The position numbers and the translations under genes are program-made. From Vulcanimicrobiota bacterium (GTDB lineage: Bacteria > Vulcanimicrobiota > Vulcanimicrobiia > Vulcanimicrobiales > Vulcanimicrobiaceae), in assembly GCA_019245995.1 (NCBI GenBank), contig JAFAQW010000206.1, positions 1 through 6,618 on the forward strand: a stretch of 6,618 bases of DNA, written 5' to 3'. Numbering within the stretch: position 1 is the first letter of the stretch; every line of letters starts with the position of its first letter. A model generated the notes under the pieces. The model was given only the letters and a program-made list of their open reading frames with translations. It made no database searches and had not been told where the DNA came from. Shown piece by piece: positions 1 through 6,414 of this stretch.

Positions 1-226
1 AGTACGTTGGACCGTAGATGGACGGCCAGCCCCAGTACGGACCGGCACCGTACGGATAGTACGCGGGCACGAACCCGGGCGCCATAGTATAGTTACGTTG
101 CGGATTGCACTTGTTGATCAGGATGGGATGAGGATTCGTGCGATGCATCGTCTGTGCCGCCGCGCCCACTGGGAGCAGCACGGCCAAGCCAACGATGCTT
201 GCAGACAAGCGGAAAAAGCTCTTCAT
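1..226 (-). CDS. Small exported Tyr/Pro/Gly-rich protein of unknown function (partial, N-terminal 75 residues)
   Basis: I do not recognise this protein. The visible part begins with a typical Sec signal peptide: MKSFFR, then a hydrophobic stretch (about residues 7-23, with Leu, Val, Ile and Ala), then small residues ending near GAAAQ, so cleavage is likely around residue 24. The mature part starts with a polar segment containing one Cys (NKCN) and turns into an aromatic, Pro/Gly-rich stretch (PAYYPYG, PYWGWPSIYG) at the window edge. The protein is therefore exported, to the periplasm or cell surface. I chose the ATG at 224-226 because it starts the signal peptide; an AGGAG lies 12 nt upstream (239-243), which is longer than usual. 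The gene follows the FecR-DUF6600 gene on the same strand after 103 bp containing a terminator, so it probably has its own promoter. The aromatic bias resembles the neighbour's central region. The C-terminus lies outside the window. Confidence 0.75.
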   Translation of the reverse strand, partial: MKSFFRLSASIVGLAVLLPVGAAAQTMHRTNPHPILINKCNPQRNYTMAPGFVPAYYPYGAGPYWGWPSIYGPTY

Positions 227-280
227 AAGAAATCATTGCTCCTATAGCAGGATGACGAGAAGCTGCCACGTTCTGCATGG

Positions 281-308
281 AAAAGGGCGGCGCCTTGGCG
301 CCGCCCTT
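281..308 (-). terminator. Rho-independent terminator after the FecR-DUF6600 gene
   Basis: Arms AAGGGCGGCGCC (283-294) and GGCGCCGCCCTT (297-308) are perfect reverse complements separated by 2 nt, giving a very GC-rich stem of about 11 bp once a loop is allowed. Read on the minus strand the stem is followed by TTTT (281-284 on plus are AAAA), which is the arrangement of an intrinsic terminator for transcription leaving the FecR-DUF6600 gene, whose stop codon is 22 bp upstream. On the plus strand no T-run follows, and no plus-strand gene needs ending here. Confidence 0.8.
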
Positions 309-329
309 GAAGGCTCGATCGCTCTCGAG

Positions 330-2573
330 TTACGCAGGAGGCCGGCGTCCGCTGTCGTGCCGACCGCCGCCGCCACCGCCGCTATTCCCAGCCGGGGGAC
401 GTGAACCGCCCGATGGGGGAGCGTGCGAATAGGACGGGCCCGATTGGTACGACGGTCGCGAGTAGGAGGGACGCGCGTACGAGGGATAGGCCTCTCGTGA
501 GTACGACGGATAAGATCCCCGCGAGTACGACGGATAAGATCCGCGTGAGTACGAGGGCGCGGCGGCCCGTGAGTACGACGGAGCCGATTCCCGCGAGTAC
601 GACGGAACGGAATCACGCCGCGCGTACGACGGAACCGACACGCTGCTCCGCTGCTGCGAGAAACGGCCCCAGGAGTCGGCCGGCGCGCGCTCTTGGCGCG
701 TCACCGCGGCCTGCGCGCGTTGCGTCGTTGTGGGTCGATCCAGCGTAGCGGGTCGTTCCGGTGCAGCGGACCGCTCTTGTATTCCGCGCAGCTCCGTGCC
801 GCGCGCTTGGTTGAAGCGCTGCCACGAAGTCGGTAACGCGTTCTCGCGCATCGCGGGCGCGTTTTGGCGCATCGCGGGCGCGTTCTCACGCATCGCGGGC
901 GCGTTCTGGCGCATCGCGGCCGCGTTCTCACGCGTTACGGGAGCAAGCTGACGGTTTACCGGGACGGCGCCGCGCTGCCGCGTCGCATTAACGCTTTGGG
1001 CACGCAACACGCTCGCATGCGCCGCGATGCTGCGCGCGATCACGCGCTGCTGCTGCTCGAACGGCGTGCGAACGATGCCGCGGGCCGCCGCGAATCGCGG
1101 CGAATTAAACGCCTTGGCGAAGCTCACCGGAGCGCGCAAGAGTCCACGGCCGAAGCCGAGATTCTCACGGCTCGGCGCGATGGGCAGGCCACCCTTCAGC
1201 GTACCGATGTGCGTGATCCGGTGGGGATCTACCGCGATCGTGTGGCCGATGATCGATCCATGGTGGAACTGACCGATCAGCGTACCGCTGCCGCCGCCGT
1301 AGCGCCAGTTGCGATAGTACTTATTGATGTTATAGACGTTGACGATTCGGGTGATGCTGACGTTGTTATAGCCACCGTATCCGTAGCCCGGGAAGCCCCA
1401 CCCGAAACCGGTCCAGGCCCAGCCGGGATAGTAGGGATAGAACGGCTCGAACGGCGCGATCGGAATCCATCCGACGTACGGATACCCGAAGGAGCAACCG
1501 TAGTACGGATAGCCGTGCCCGTAGCCGTAGGGATAACCGTAGCCGTAGCACGGGTCGCTGAAGCCGACCGACACGCCGAAGCCCGGTCCGCCGATGCTGA
1601 AGCCGAAGAATCCGACGAGCGCGGGTTGCCAAGCCGGATAGGCATAGGCCTGGGGCGGATACCACGCCCAGCCGTAGCCGTTCGCGTAGAACCAGTTGCC
1701 GTAGTGATACGGCGCCCAGCCCCATGGCTCGTTACCGACCCACGTCCAACCGTAGCCGCCTTCCCAGACCCACGAACCGTTGCGATACGGAGCCCAGTTG
1801 GAAGACTGATACGGAACCCATACTTGCCCGTAGCCCGCGACGTTCTGCCACTGGCCGTAGGCATCGAGGTTGTCGTAGCCGGCGATCTGCGGATTCAGGT
1901 TCGGGCTCGAGTTGAGCGCAGCCAGCATCGTGGAATCGCGCTTTGCGTTAAAGTCGTCGAATGAATCGAACGCCACTTCGGACGTGTAGGTGATCGACGC
2001 ATGGGAGGCCCCGCCTCGCGCGACCAGCGTCCGCCCGCTTTGCAGCGTATACGTCTGTTGCGGCGTGATCACCTCGACGCTTCCGCGCCGGGCCGTAATC
2101 CAGCTCGAACCGTCGCGCGCGATTGTAATCCGATAGTCACCGGCCCGTTGCGCGCGAACGCTCACCGACGGCGTGTCGATCTGAAACGCTCGGCCGTCGC
2201 GCACGATGCCGATCTCGACGGTGCCGTCGGCCAACTGCATCGCGCGATTCGTGGGATCGTTGTTGGTGATGCGCGCCTGCACGCTTCCGCCCAAACGAAC
2301 GGCTGTCATGCCGTCGAATTGCAGCTCCGCCCGCGACGTGCTTCCCGTGGAGACGTAATCGCCCGGCAGCAGCGGCGCATTGCGCACGGCCGCGGTTTGC
2401 GTGTGACTGTCGCCCCGTTGGACGACCGCCGAGCCCTCGATCACGCTAACGCGCGCGACGCCCGGGCCGTCTTTGTCCGGCGCTTGCTCGGCCGGTGCCG
2501 GAAGCGCGCTGCCGAGCGTCACTCCTATGAGAGCAACCGCCGACAAAAGGCTTGTGAACCACTTGCTTTTCAT
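330..2573 (-). CDS. Exported FecR-domain/DUF6600 protein with Tyr- and Arg-rich repeat tail
   Basis: This is a 747-residue exported protein of unknown biochemical role. Residues 1-28 form a Sec signal peptide (MKSKWF, hydrophobic LLSAVALIGVTLG, cleavage near APA-EQ). Residues about 38-185 read as a FecR-type beta-rich domain (VIEGSAVVQRG, LLPGDYVSTG, TARRGSVEVI, TLQSGRTLVARG). Residues about 227-310 match the DUF6600 pattern of spaced Trp/Tyr/Gly (YGQWQNV, WVPYQSSNWAPY, GYGWTWVGNEPWGWAPYHYG, GYGWAWYPP). Residues 311-404 are Gly/Tyr/Pro-rich with two Cys (342, 360). From about residue 500 the chain is disordered and Arg/Gln/Ala-rich, with NAPAMR repeats (550-577) and ten PSY motifs (648-717), then a Gly run and a basic end. 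I preferred the ATG at 2573 to the one at 2627 because it begins the signal peptide and has GAGGGG 13 nt upstream. There is no transmembrane anti-sigma segment and no sigma-factor or TonB-receptor gene in the window, so classical FecR iron signalling is unlikely; an envelope or surface structural role is inference. Confidence 0.88.
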   Translation of the reverse strand: MKSKWFTSLLSAVALIGVTLGSALPAPAEQAPDKDGPGVARVSVIEGSAVVQRGDSHTQTAAVRNAPLLPGDYVSTGSTSRAELQFDGMTAVRLGGSVQARITNNDPTNRAMQLADGTVEIGIVRDGRAFQIDTPSVSVRAQRAGDYRITIARDGSSWITARRGSVEVITPQQTYTLQSGRTLVARGGASHASITYTSEVAFDSFDDFNAKRDSTMLAALNSSPNLNPQIAGYDNLDAYGQWQNVAGYGQVWVPYQSSNWAPYRNGSWVWEGGYGWTWVGNEPWGWAPYHYGNWFYANGYGWAWYPPQAYAYPAWQPALVGFFGFSIGGPGFGVSVGFSDPCYGYGYPYGYGHGYPYYGCSFGYPYVGWIPIAPFEPFYPYYPGWAWTGFGWGFPGYGYGGYNNVSITRIVNVYNINKYYRNWRYGGGSGTLIGQFHHGSIIGHTIAVDPHRITHIGTLKGGLPIAPSRENLGFGRGLLRAPVSFAKAFNSPRFAAARGIVRTPFEQQQRVIARSIAAHASVLRAQSVNATRQRGAVPVNRQLAPVTRENAAAMRQNAPAMRENAPAMRQNAPAMRENALPTSWQRFNQARGTELRGIQERSAAPERPATLDRPTTTQRAQAAVTRQERAPADSWGRFSQQRSSVSVPSYARRDSVPSYSRESAPSYSRAAAPSYSRGSYPSYSRGSYPSYSREAYPSYARPSYSRPSYQSGPSYSHAPPSGGSRPPAGNSGGGGGGRHDSGRRPPA
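423..632 (-). repeat. PSY(S/A)R tandem repeat in the C-terminal tail (24-bp period)
   Basis: On the minus strand this encodes residues 648-717 of the FecR-DUF6600 protein, with ten PSY motifs starting at residues 648, 657, 665, 673, 681, 689, 697, 702, 707 and 713. The central ones repeat every 8 residues (24 bp), for example PSYSRGSY twice in a row; the last ones are 5-6 residues apart. At DNA level the unit is seen on plus as recurring GAGTACGACGGATAAGATCC-like blocks around 498-545. Such near-identical tandem DNA can change copy number by slippage. Confidence 0.9.
843..926 (-). repeat. 21-bp tandem repeat encoding N-A-P-A-M-R-(E/Q)
   Basis: Four consecutive 21-bp units encode residues 550-577 of the FecR-DUF6600 protein: NAAAMRQ, NAPAMRE, NAPAMRQ, NAPAMRE. 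A degenerate copy (LAPVTRE, residues 543-549) precedes them and a start of a fifth (NA) follows. The seventh position alternates Gln and Glu. The region is predicted to be extended or helical and charged; its role is unknown. On the plus strand it shows as repeated CGCATCGCGGGCGCGTT blocks. Confidence 0.9.
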
Positions 2574-2756
2574 TCTGTTGCTATGTCCCCTCGCCCATAT
2601 TGAACCCGAATCGCGCCGCGAAATCATCGTCGCGCGATTAGTGAACCATTAAGCTGCCGTGAGATTCTCCGGACCGTGCTCTCCGACGCTCGTCGGAGCG
2701 GCATGGCAAGAAAGGCGCGGGCGCGCGGTTAACTTCTCGCCTTGGAGGTAGCGCAG
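2574..2756. promoter_or_regulatory. Divergent intergenic region with inverted repeat (putative operator/promoters)
   Basis: The 183 bp between the start codons of the FecR-DUF6600 gene (minus) and the HiPIP gene (plus) must carry the promoters of both. It contains an inverted repeat with 8-bp arms, AATCGCGC (2609-2616) and GCGCGATT (2632-2639), whose centres are 23 bp apart, about two helical turns, compatible with a dimeric regulator. A second hairpin-forming repeat, CTCCGAC / GTCGGAG (2681-2687 / 2692-2698), lies closer to the HiPIP gene. I cannot name convincing -35/-10 boxes: AT-richer patches occur at 2598-2603 and 2637-2652 but match no consensus well. The regulatory role is inference. 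Confidence 0.4.
2744..2748 (+). promoter_or_regulatory. Shine-Dalgarno site of the HiPIP gene
   Basis: GGAGG lies 8 nt before the ATG at 2757. It is a near-perfect ribosome binding site and decides the start: the in-frame TTG at 2742, which overlaps this site, would not have its own. Confidence 0.85.
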
Positions 2757-3035
2757 ATGAAGAACTCTTCCCGCATGACTCGCAAGGATTTCGTGGCCAA
2801 GGCCGTGATCTTACCGGCGCTCGCCGGACTCGTCGTCGCCGAAACCGCCACGGCGCAAGCCAAGGGCTCAAAAGCGCAGTTCAAGTATCAAGACTCCCCT
2901 CACAACGGGCAAAAATGCTCGGGATGCACGTTCTTCATTCCGGGAAGCTCCCCGAAAGCGAACGGCGCGTGCAAGCTCGTCGATGGTTCGATCAGCCCAA
3001 ACGGCTGGTGCACGGCCTACGCGCCGAAGAAGTAA
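2757..3035 (+). CDS. High-potential iron-sulfur protein (HiPIP) with Tat-like leader
   Basis: This 92-residue protein is a small periplasmic electron carrier holding one [4Fe-4S] cluster that shuttles between the 3+ and 2+ states. The four ligands are Cys54, Cys57, Cys72 and Cys85. The segment C72-x6-I79-x3-G83-W84-C85-x2-Y88 fits the classical HiPIP signature exactly, and Cys54-x2-Cys57 supplies the first pair. Residues 1-34 are a leader: MTRKDFVAKA resembles the twin-arginine motif with Arg-Lys in place of Arg-Arg, followed by a hydrophobic segment (about 16-29) and likely cleavage near TAQA. Tat export agrees with a cluster that is inserted in the cytoplasm. Mature length (about 58 residues) is at the small end of the family. 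The gene stands alone, divergent from the FecR-DUF6600 gene and convergent with the thiolase gene, so its redox partner is not visible; HiPIPs often serve a photosynthetic reaction centre or a terminal oxidase. Confidence 0.93.
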   Translation: MKNSSRMTRKDFVAKAVILPALAGLVVAETATAQAKGSKAQFKYQDSPHNGQKCSGCTFFIPGSSPKANGACKLVDGSISPNGWCTAYAPKK

Positions 3036-3049
3036 GCACAGCCCTTCTA

Positions 3050-3063
3050 AAGCCGGCAGGCTT
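3050..3063 (-). terminator. Weak possible terminator of the fad operon
   Basis: In the 48-bp gap between the convergent HiPIP and thiolase stop codons, AAGCC (3050-3054) and GGCTT (3059-3063) form a 5-bp stem with a 4-nt loop. On the minus strand, downstream of the thiolase stop, the stem is followed by only one more T (TTT in all) and then mixed bases. A second small inverted repeat, GAGCG / CGCTC (3065-3069 / 3073-3077), lies next to it. Both are short, so this is a suggestion only; termination here may be Rho-dependent. Confidence 0.25.
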
Positions 3064-3083
3064 CGAGCGCTCCGCTCCGCAGG

Positions 3084-4271
3084 TCAAGCTATTTCGAAAA
3101 GCGCCGCGGCGCCGATGCCCCCGGCAACGCACATCGTGACGACGGCATACTGTTCGCCGCGGCGTTTGCCTTCGAGCAGCGCATGCATCGTCATGCGCGC
3201 ACCGCTCATGCCATAAGGATGTCCGATCGAGATCGCTCCGCCGTCGACGTTGAAGCGATCGTTCGGGATCTCGAGCATGTCTCGGCAGTAGACGGTCTGA
3301 ACCGCGAACGCTTCGTTGAGCTCCCATATCCCGATGTCGGCCACCGTAAGGCCGTGTTGGCGGAGCAGCTTCGGCACGGCGAGCACCGGCGCGATGCCCA
3401 TCTCTCCCGGCTCACAACCCGCCACGGCATAGCCGCGATAGACGCCCAGCGGCTGGAGGTTGCGCGTCGCTGCGAACGACGCCTCAACGATGGCGACCGC
3501 GCCGGCGCCGTCGGAGAGCTGGGACGAGTTGCCGGCGGTGACCGACGCATCGGCGACGCCCGGCACCGCGCTCTTGAGCTTCGACAATCCTTCCAGCGTC
3601 GTGTCGGGACGGTTTCCCTCGTCGCGCCCCAACTGGACCTGACTCTCGCTAACCGCGCCGGAAACGGGGTCTTCGAGGCGTTTCCACGACGGCATCGGAA
3701 CGATCTCAGCGTCGAACCTGCCGGCGACTTGGGCCGCCGACGTCCGTTGCTGGCTTTGTAAAGCGTATTCGTCTTGGCGCTCGCGCGCGACGTCGTATTT
3801 CTTGGCAACGAAGTCCGCCGTATACAGCATCGGCGTGTAGAGATCCGGCTGATGGCGCAAGAGCCACTCTTCGCCTAAAAACCGCACGTGCAAATCGTTC
3901 TGCACCATGCTGATGGACTCGACGCCACCGGCGACGACGACGTTCGCGCCGTCCGCGACGATGCGTCTGGCTCCGCTCGCGATCGCATCCAGTCCCGACG
4001 CGCAGAACCGGCTCACGGTCTGACCCGCCACGGAGACCGGGCAACCCGCACGCAATGCGGCGGTCCTGCCGATGTTGTTCCCCGTCGCGCCCTCGGGCAG
4101 GCCGCATCCCATCACGACGTCGTCCACTTCGCCGGGATCCAGGCCGGCGCGGCCGATTGCGGCTTTGACCACGTGTCCCGCCATCGTCGCGCCCGGCGTT
4201 TGGTTGAACGCGCCGCGGAAGGCTCGCCCGATCGGCGTGCGCGCGACCGAAACGATCACGGCCTCACGCAT
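3084..4271 (-). CDS. fadA: Acetyl-CoA C-acyltransferase (3-ketoacyl-CoA thiolase)
   Basis: This 395-residue enzyme, of normal thiolase length, cleaves 3-ketoacyl-CoA with CoA into acetyl-CoA and a shortened acyl-CoA, the last step of beta-oxidation. The N-terminus MREAVIVSVARTPIGRAFRG is typical of the family. The acyl-accepting nucleophile is Cys90 in RFCASGLDAIASG; NEAF is at 319-322; His351 lies in GGAISIGHPYGMSGAR; and the second catalytic cysteine, Cys381, lies in TMCVAGGIGAA. The mid-region GNSSQLSDGAGA (247-258) is also characteristic. Two motifs depart slightly from the common form: GHPYGMSGAR for GHPxGxSGAR with an aliphatic residue, and CVAGG for CxGGG. The start ATG overlaps the end of the upstream fadB-like gene by 8 nt (ATGCGTGA), with no Shine-Dalgarno site, which points to translational coupling. 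The symbol is given by role: a biosynthetic acetoacetyl-CoA thiolase cannot be excluded from motifs alone, but the operon favours degradation. Confidence 0.93.
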   Translation of the reverse strand: MREAVIVSVARTPIGRAFRGAFNQTPGATMAGHVVKAAIGRAGLDPGEVDDVVMGCGLPEGATGNNIGRTAALRAGCPVSVAGQTVSRFCASGLDAIASGARRIVADGANVVVAGGVESISMVQNDLHVRFLGEEWLLRHQPDLYTPMLYTADFVAKKYDVARERQDEYALQSQQRTSAAQVAGRFDAEIVPMPSWKRLEDPVSGAVSESQVQLGRDEGNRPDTTLEGLSKLKSAVPGVADASVTAGNSSQLSDGAGAVAIVEASFAATRNLQPLGVYRGYAVAGCEPGEMGIAPVLAVPKLLRQHGLTVADIGIWELNEAFAVQTVYCRDMLEIPNDRFNVDGGAISIGHPYGMSGARMTMHALLEGKRRGEQYAVVTMCVAGGIGAAALFEIA

Positions 4272-6411
4272 GACTGAGCGCTTTGCGTGCGTCAGCAGCG
4301 CCGAGCGTTCCCCCGTCTTCCGCCACTCCACGAAGCAGCGCGGACGGTTTCCACTGCGGGCCGAACTGCGCTTCGAACTCGCGAATGCGCCCGTAGACTT
4401 TGTCGACGCCGACCTCGTCGGCATACCACATGGGACCGCCGTGATGCGGGGGGAAGCCGTAGCCGTAGATGTAGACGATGTCCATATCACCTGGGCGCAG
4501 CGCCACACCATCTTCGAGCAAATAGGCGCCCCGATTGATCAGCGCATACAGCAATCGCTCCCGAATCTCAGCATCGTCGGCATGGCGCGCCGGAATGCCC
4601 GCGGAGCGCGCCGCATCTGCGAAGATCTCGTCCACGACCGGATCGGCAATCGCCTCCCGCCCCTTGCCGACGGCCTTGTCGTAGCGAAAGAATCCCGCCA
4701 TGCTCTTCTGACCGAGGCGGCCCATGTCGACAAGCCGGCGCAACACGTCGGTGCGGCCTTTGCCTTCGTCGCCGCGCGCGCGAGCGATGTGGAGGCCGAC
4801 GTCGAGCCCGGAGAGATCGCTCATCGCGAAGGGACCCATGGGAAATCCGAAGTCGCGCATCACGCCGTCGATCCTCGCCGCGGAATTTCCGTCCTCCGCC
4901 AATGCCATCGCCTCGCGGAGATAGTCGAGGATCATTCGGTTGCCGATGAACCCGAAGGCGTTTCCGGAGAGCACGGCCTTCTTGCGCAGCGTCTTCCCGG
5001 CACCGAACGCAAACGCGATCGCTTCGGGCGACGTCTGCGCGCCGCGCACGATTTCCAACAGCGGCATGATATTTGCCGGCACGAAAAAGTGTAAGCCGAG
5101 GACGCGCTGCGGCCGCTTCGTCGCCTCCGCGATCCGATCGATGTCGAGCGTCGACGTATTCGTCGCGAGGATGGCAGAGGGCTTTGCAATTCCATCCAGC
5201 TTCGCGTAGACGTCCCGCTTGACGTCCAGGTCCTCGAATACGGCTTCCACGATGACGTCCGCCGCCGCCAATTCGCGCCAGTCGTCGGTAAATACGATGG
5301 CCTGCGCGCGCCTCCACGCCTCTTCTTGCGTGAGCTTACCTTTTTGGACCTGATACATGAACATGCCCATGACGGTCTGGCGCGCCTTGTCTACGGCGTC
5401 GTCGTTTGAATCGACGACCGTCACGGGGATACCGCACTGCGCGAACGCGATCGCGATACCGCTTCCCATCGTTCCGGCGCCCACCACGCCGGCGCTCACG
5501 ATGTCGTGCCGCGCTGTAGCATCAGACCGTCCCGTTCCGGCGATGTCCGGGATTTTTGCAAGCTCTCGTTCGGCGAAGAAAACGTGCCGGAGCGCGAGCG
5601 AGGGCTTCGAGCGGGCGAGCTCCTCGAACAGGCGCGCCTCCCGCGCGACCCCGAGCGCAAAGGGCAGTTCCATCGCCGCCTCCACGGCGTCCACGAGCCT
5701 GTGTGCCGCGAGTCCGCCGCGCTCTTCCGGCGGCAGCATCTTGTGCGCTTGCGCCGCGACGTACGGGAGCGCGATCTTGGGAACGCCCGGGCCGATCTCG
5801 GCCTCGCGGGCGGAGAGCCGGCGCTTGCGCGGCGTCTCGGCCGTGGGGCTGTCGGCGACGCGCCGCGCGAACTCTACCGCGGCTTCGAGCACCGGCGCGG
5901 GAGTGATCTCGTCGAGAATGCCGAGCTCGACGGCGCGCTCCGCGCTCACGGAAGATCCTTTGAGCATCAGCTCCAGCGCGGCGCGCGCGCCGATCAACCG
6001 CGGAAGCCGCTGCGTTCCGCCCGCGCCGGGAATAAGGCCTAAGCGAATTTCGGGCAATCCTAACCTCGATCGACCCGATGCGCCGCGGTAGTCGCAGGCG
6101 AGCGCGAGTTCCAGGCCGCCCCCCAGACAGTTGCCGTCGATTGCGGCGACGTAGGTCTTCTCGCTCCGTTCGACCGCGCCGATCACGTCGCGAACCGTGA
6201 TCGCGTCGGCGGGTGGTTCCTGCGCGAAGTCGTTGACGTCGGCTCCGGCGCTGAAAATTCCATTCGCGCCGGCGATGACGACGGCGCGCGTCGCCGAATC
6301 GCTTTCGGCGGCTTCGATCGCAGCCAGCAGTTCCTTGCAATAGGCGAAGGAGAGCGCGTTGACCGGCGGATTATCGAGCGTTATGACGCGAACGGCGTCG
6401 CCTTCGGCCAT
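4264..6411 (-). CDS. fadB: Fused enoyl-CoA hydratase/3-hydroxyacyl-CoA dehydrogenase
   Basis: This 715-residue multifunctional enzyme carries out the second and third steps of beta-oxidation: hydration of trans-2-enoyl-CoA, then NAD-dependent oxidation of 3-hydroxyacyl-CoA. Residues 1 to about 190 form the crotonase-fold hydratase: FSAGADVNDF (53-62, oxyanion-hole part), GNCLGGGLELAL with Glu101, and LGLPEIRLGLIPGAGGTQRL with Glu121; both catalytic glutamates are present. Residues about 304-480 are the NAD-binding domain, with VVGAGTMGSGIA (GxGxxG at 311-316), the acidic VVDSND, and the catalytic dyad His441 and Glu453 in HFFVPANIMPLLEIVRG. Residues about 481-700 are the two C-terminal dehydrogenase domains (GFIGNRM, GPFAMSDLSGLDVG, YGYGFPPHHGGPMWYAD). 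HFFxPAN and GGPMWYAD look closer to the peroxisomal-type bifunctional enzyme than to E. coli FadB. It starts 3 bp after the acyl-CoA dehydrogenase stop and overlaps the thiolase gene by 8 bp; no good ribosome site is seen, so it is probably translated by coupling. Confidence 0.95.
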   Translation of the reverse strand: MAEGDAVRVITLDNPPVNALSFAYCKELLAAIEAAESDSATRAVVIAGANGIFSAGADVNDFAQEPPADAITVRDVIGAVERSEKTYVAAIDGNCLGGGLELALACDYRGASGRSRLGLPEIRLGLIPGAGGTQRLPRLIGARAALELMLKGSSVSAERAVELGILDEITPAPVLEAAVEFARRVADSPTAETPRKRRLSAREAEIGPGVPKIALPYVAAQAHKMLPPEERGGLAAHRLVDAVEAAMELPFALGVAREARLFEELARSKPSLALRHVFFAERELAKIPDIAGTGRSDATARHDIVSAGVVGAGTMGSGIAIAFAQCGIPVTVVDSNDDAVDKARQTVMGMFMYQVQKGKLTQEEAWRRAQAIVFTDDWRELAAADVIVEAVFEDLDVKRDVYAKLDGIAKPSAILATNTSTLDIDRIAEATKRPQRVLGLHFFVPANIMPLLEIVRGAQTSPEAIAFAFGAGKTLRKKAVLSGNAFGFIGNRMILDYLREAMALAEDGNSAARIDGVMRDFGFPMGPFAMSDLSGLDVGLHIARARGDEGKGRTDVLRRLVDMGRLGQKSMAGFFRYDKAVGKGREAIADPVVDEIFADAARSAGIPARHADDAEIRERLLYALINRGAYLLEDGVALRPGDMDIVYIYGYGFPPHHGGPMWYADEVGVDKVYGRIREFEAQFGPQWKPSALLRGVAEDGGTLGAADARKALSHA

Positions 6412-6414
6412 TTG

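Noticed and set aside
93..278. Minus-strand open frame starting upstream of the small exported gene
   Set aside because: It overlaps the better-supported signal-peptide frame in another phase and crosses the terminator region; its product has no recognisable features.
843..926. Regular repeats that look at first like a CRISPR array
   Set aside because: The 21-bp units are directly adjacent with no spacers, in frame with the FecR-DUF6600 gene, and no cas genes are near.
864..1964. Long plus-strand open frame (366 codons) opposite the FecR-DUF6600 gene
   Set aside because: It is antisense to a gene with clear domains and signal peptide. Its product is Arg/Val/Ala/Asp-rich without any recognisable motif, as expected for the complement of a GC-rich repetitive gene, and there is no ribosome site.
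2681..2698. Hairpin CTCCGAC-GCTC-GTCGGAG as a terminator or small RNA
   Set aside because: There is no T-run on either side, so it is not an intrinsic terminator, and nothing else indicates an RNA gene; at most it is a regulatory site in the divergent promoter region.
4264..4271. Possible frameshift between the fadB-like and thiolase genes
   Set aside because: Both reading frames are complete with normal family ends and starts; an 8-nt overlap is ordinary in operons.
4072..5094. Plus-strand open frame (340 codons) across the thiolase/fadB junction
   Set aside because: It lies antisense to two genes with full catalytic motifs; the predicted protein is Arg/His-rich with no family resemblance.
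5522..6340. Second minus-strand open frame (272 codons) inside the fadB-like gene
   Set aside because: It is an Arg-rich frame-shifted shadow of the enoyl-CoA hydratase domain, which reads intact in the other frame.
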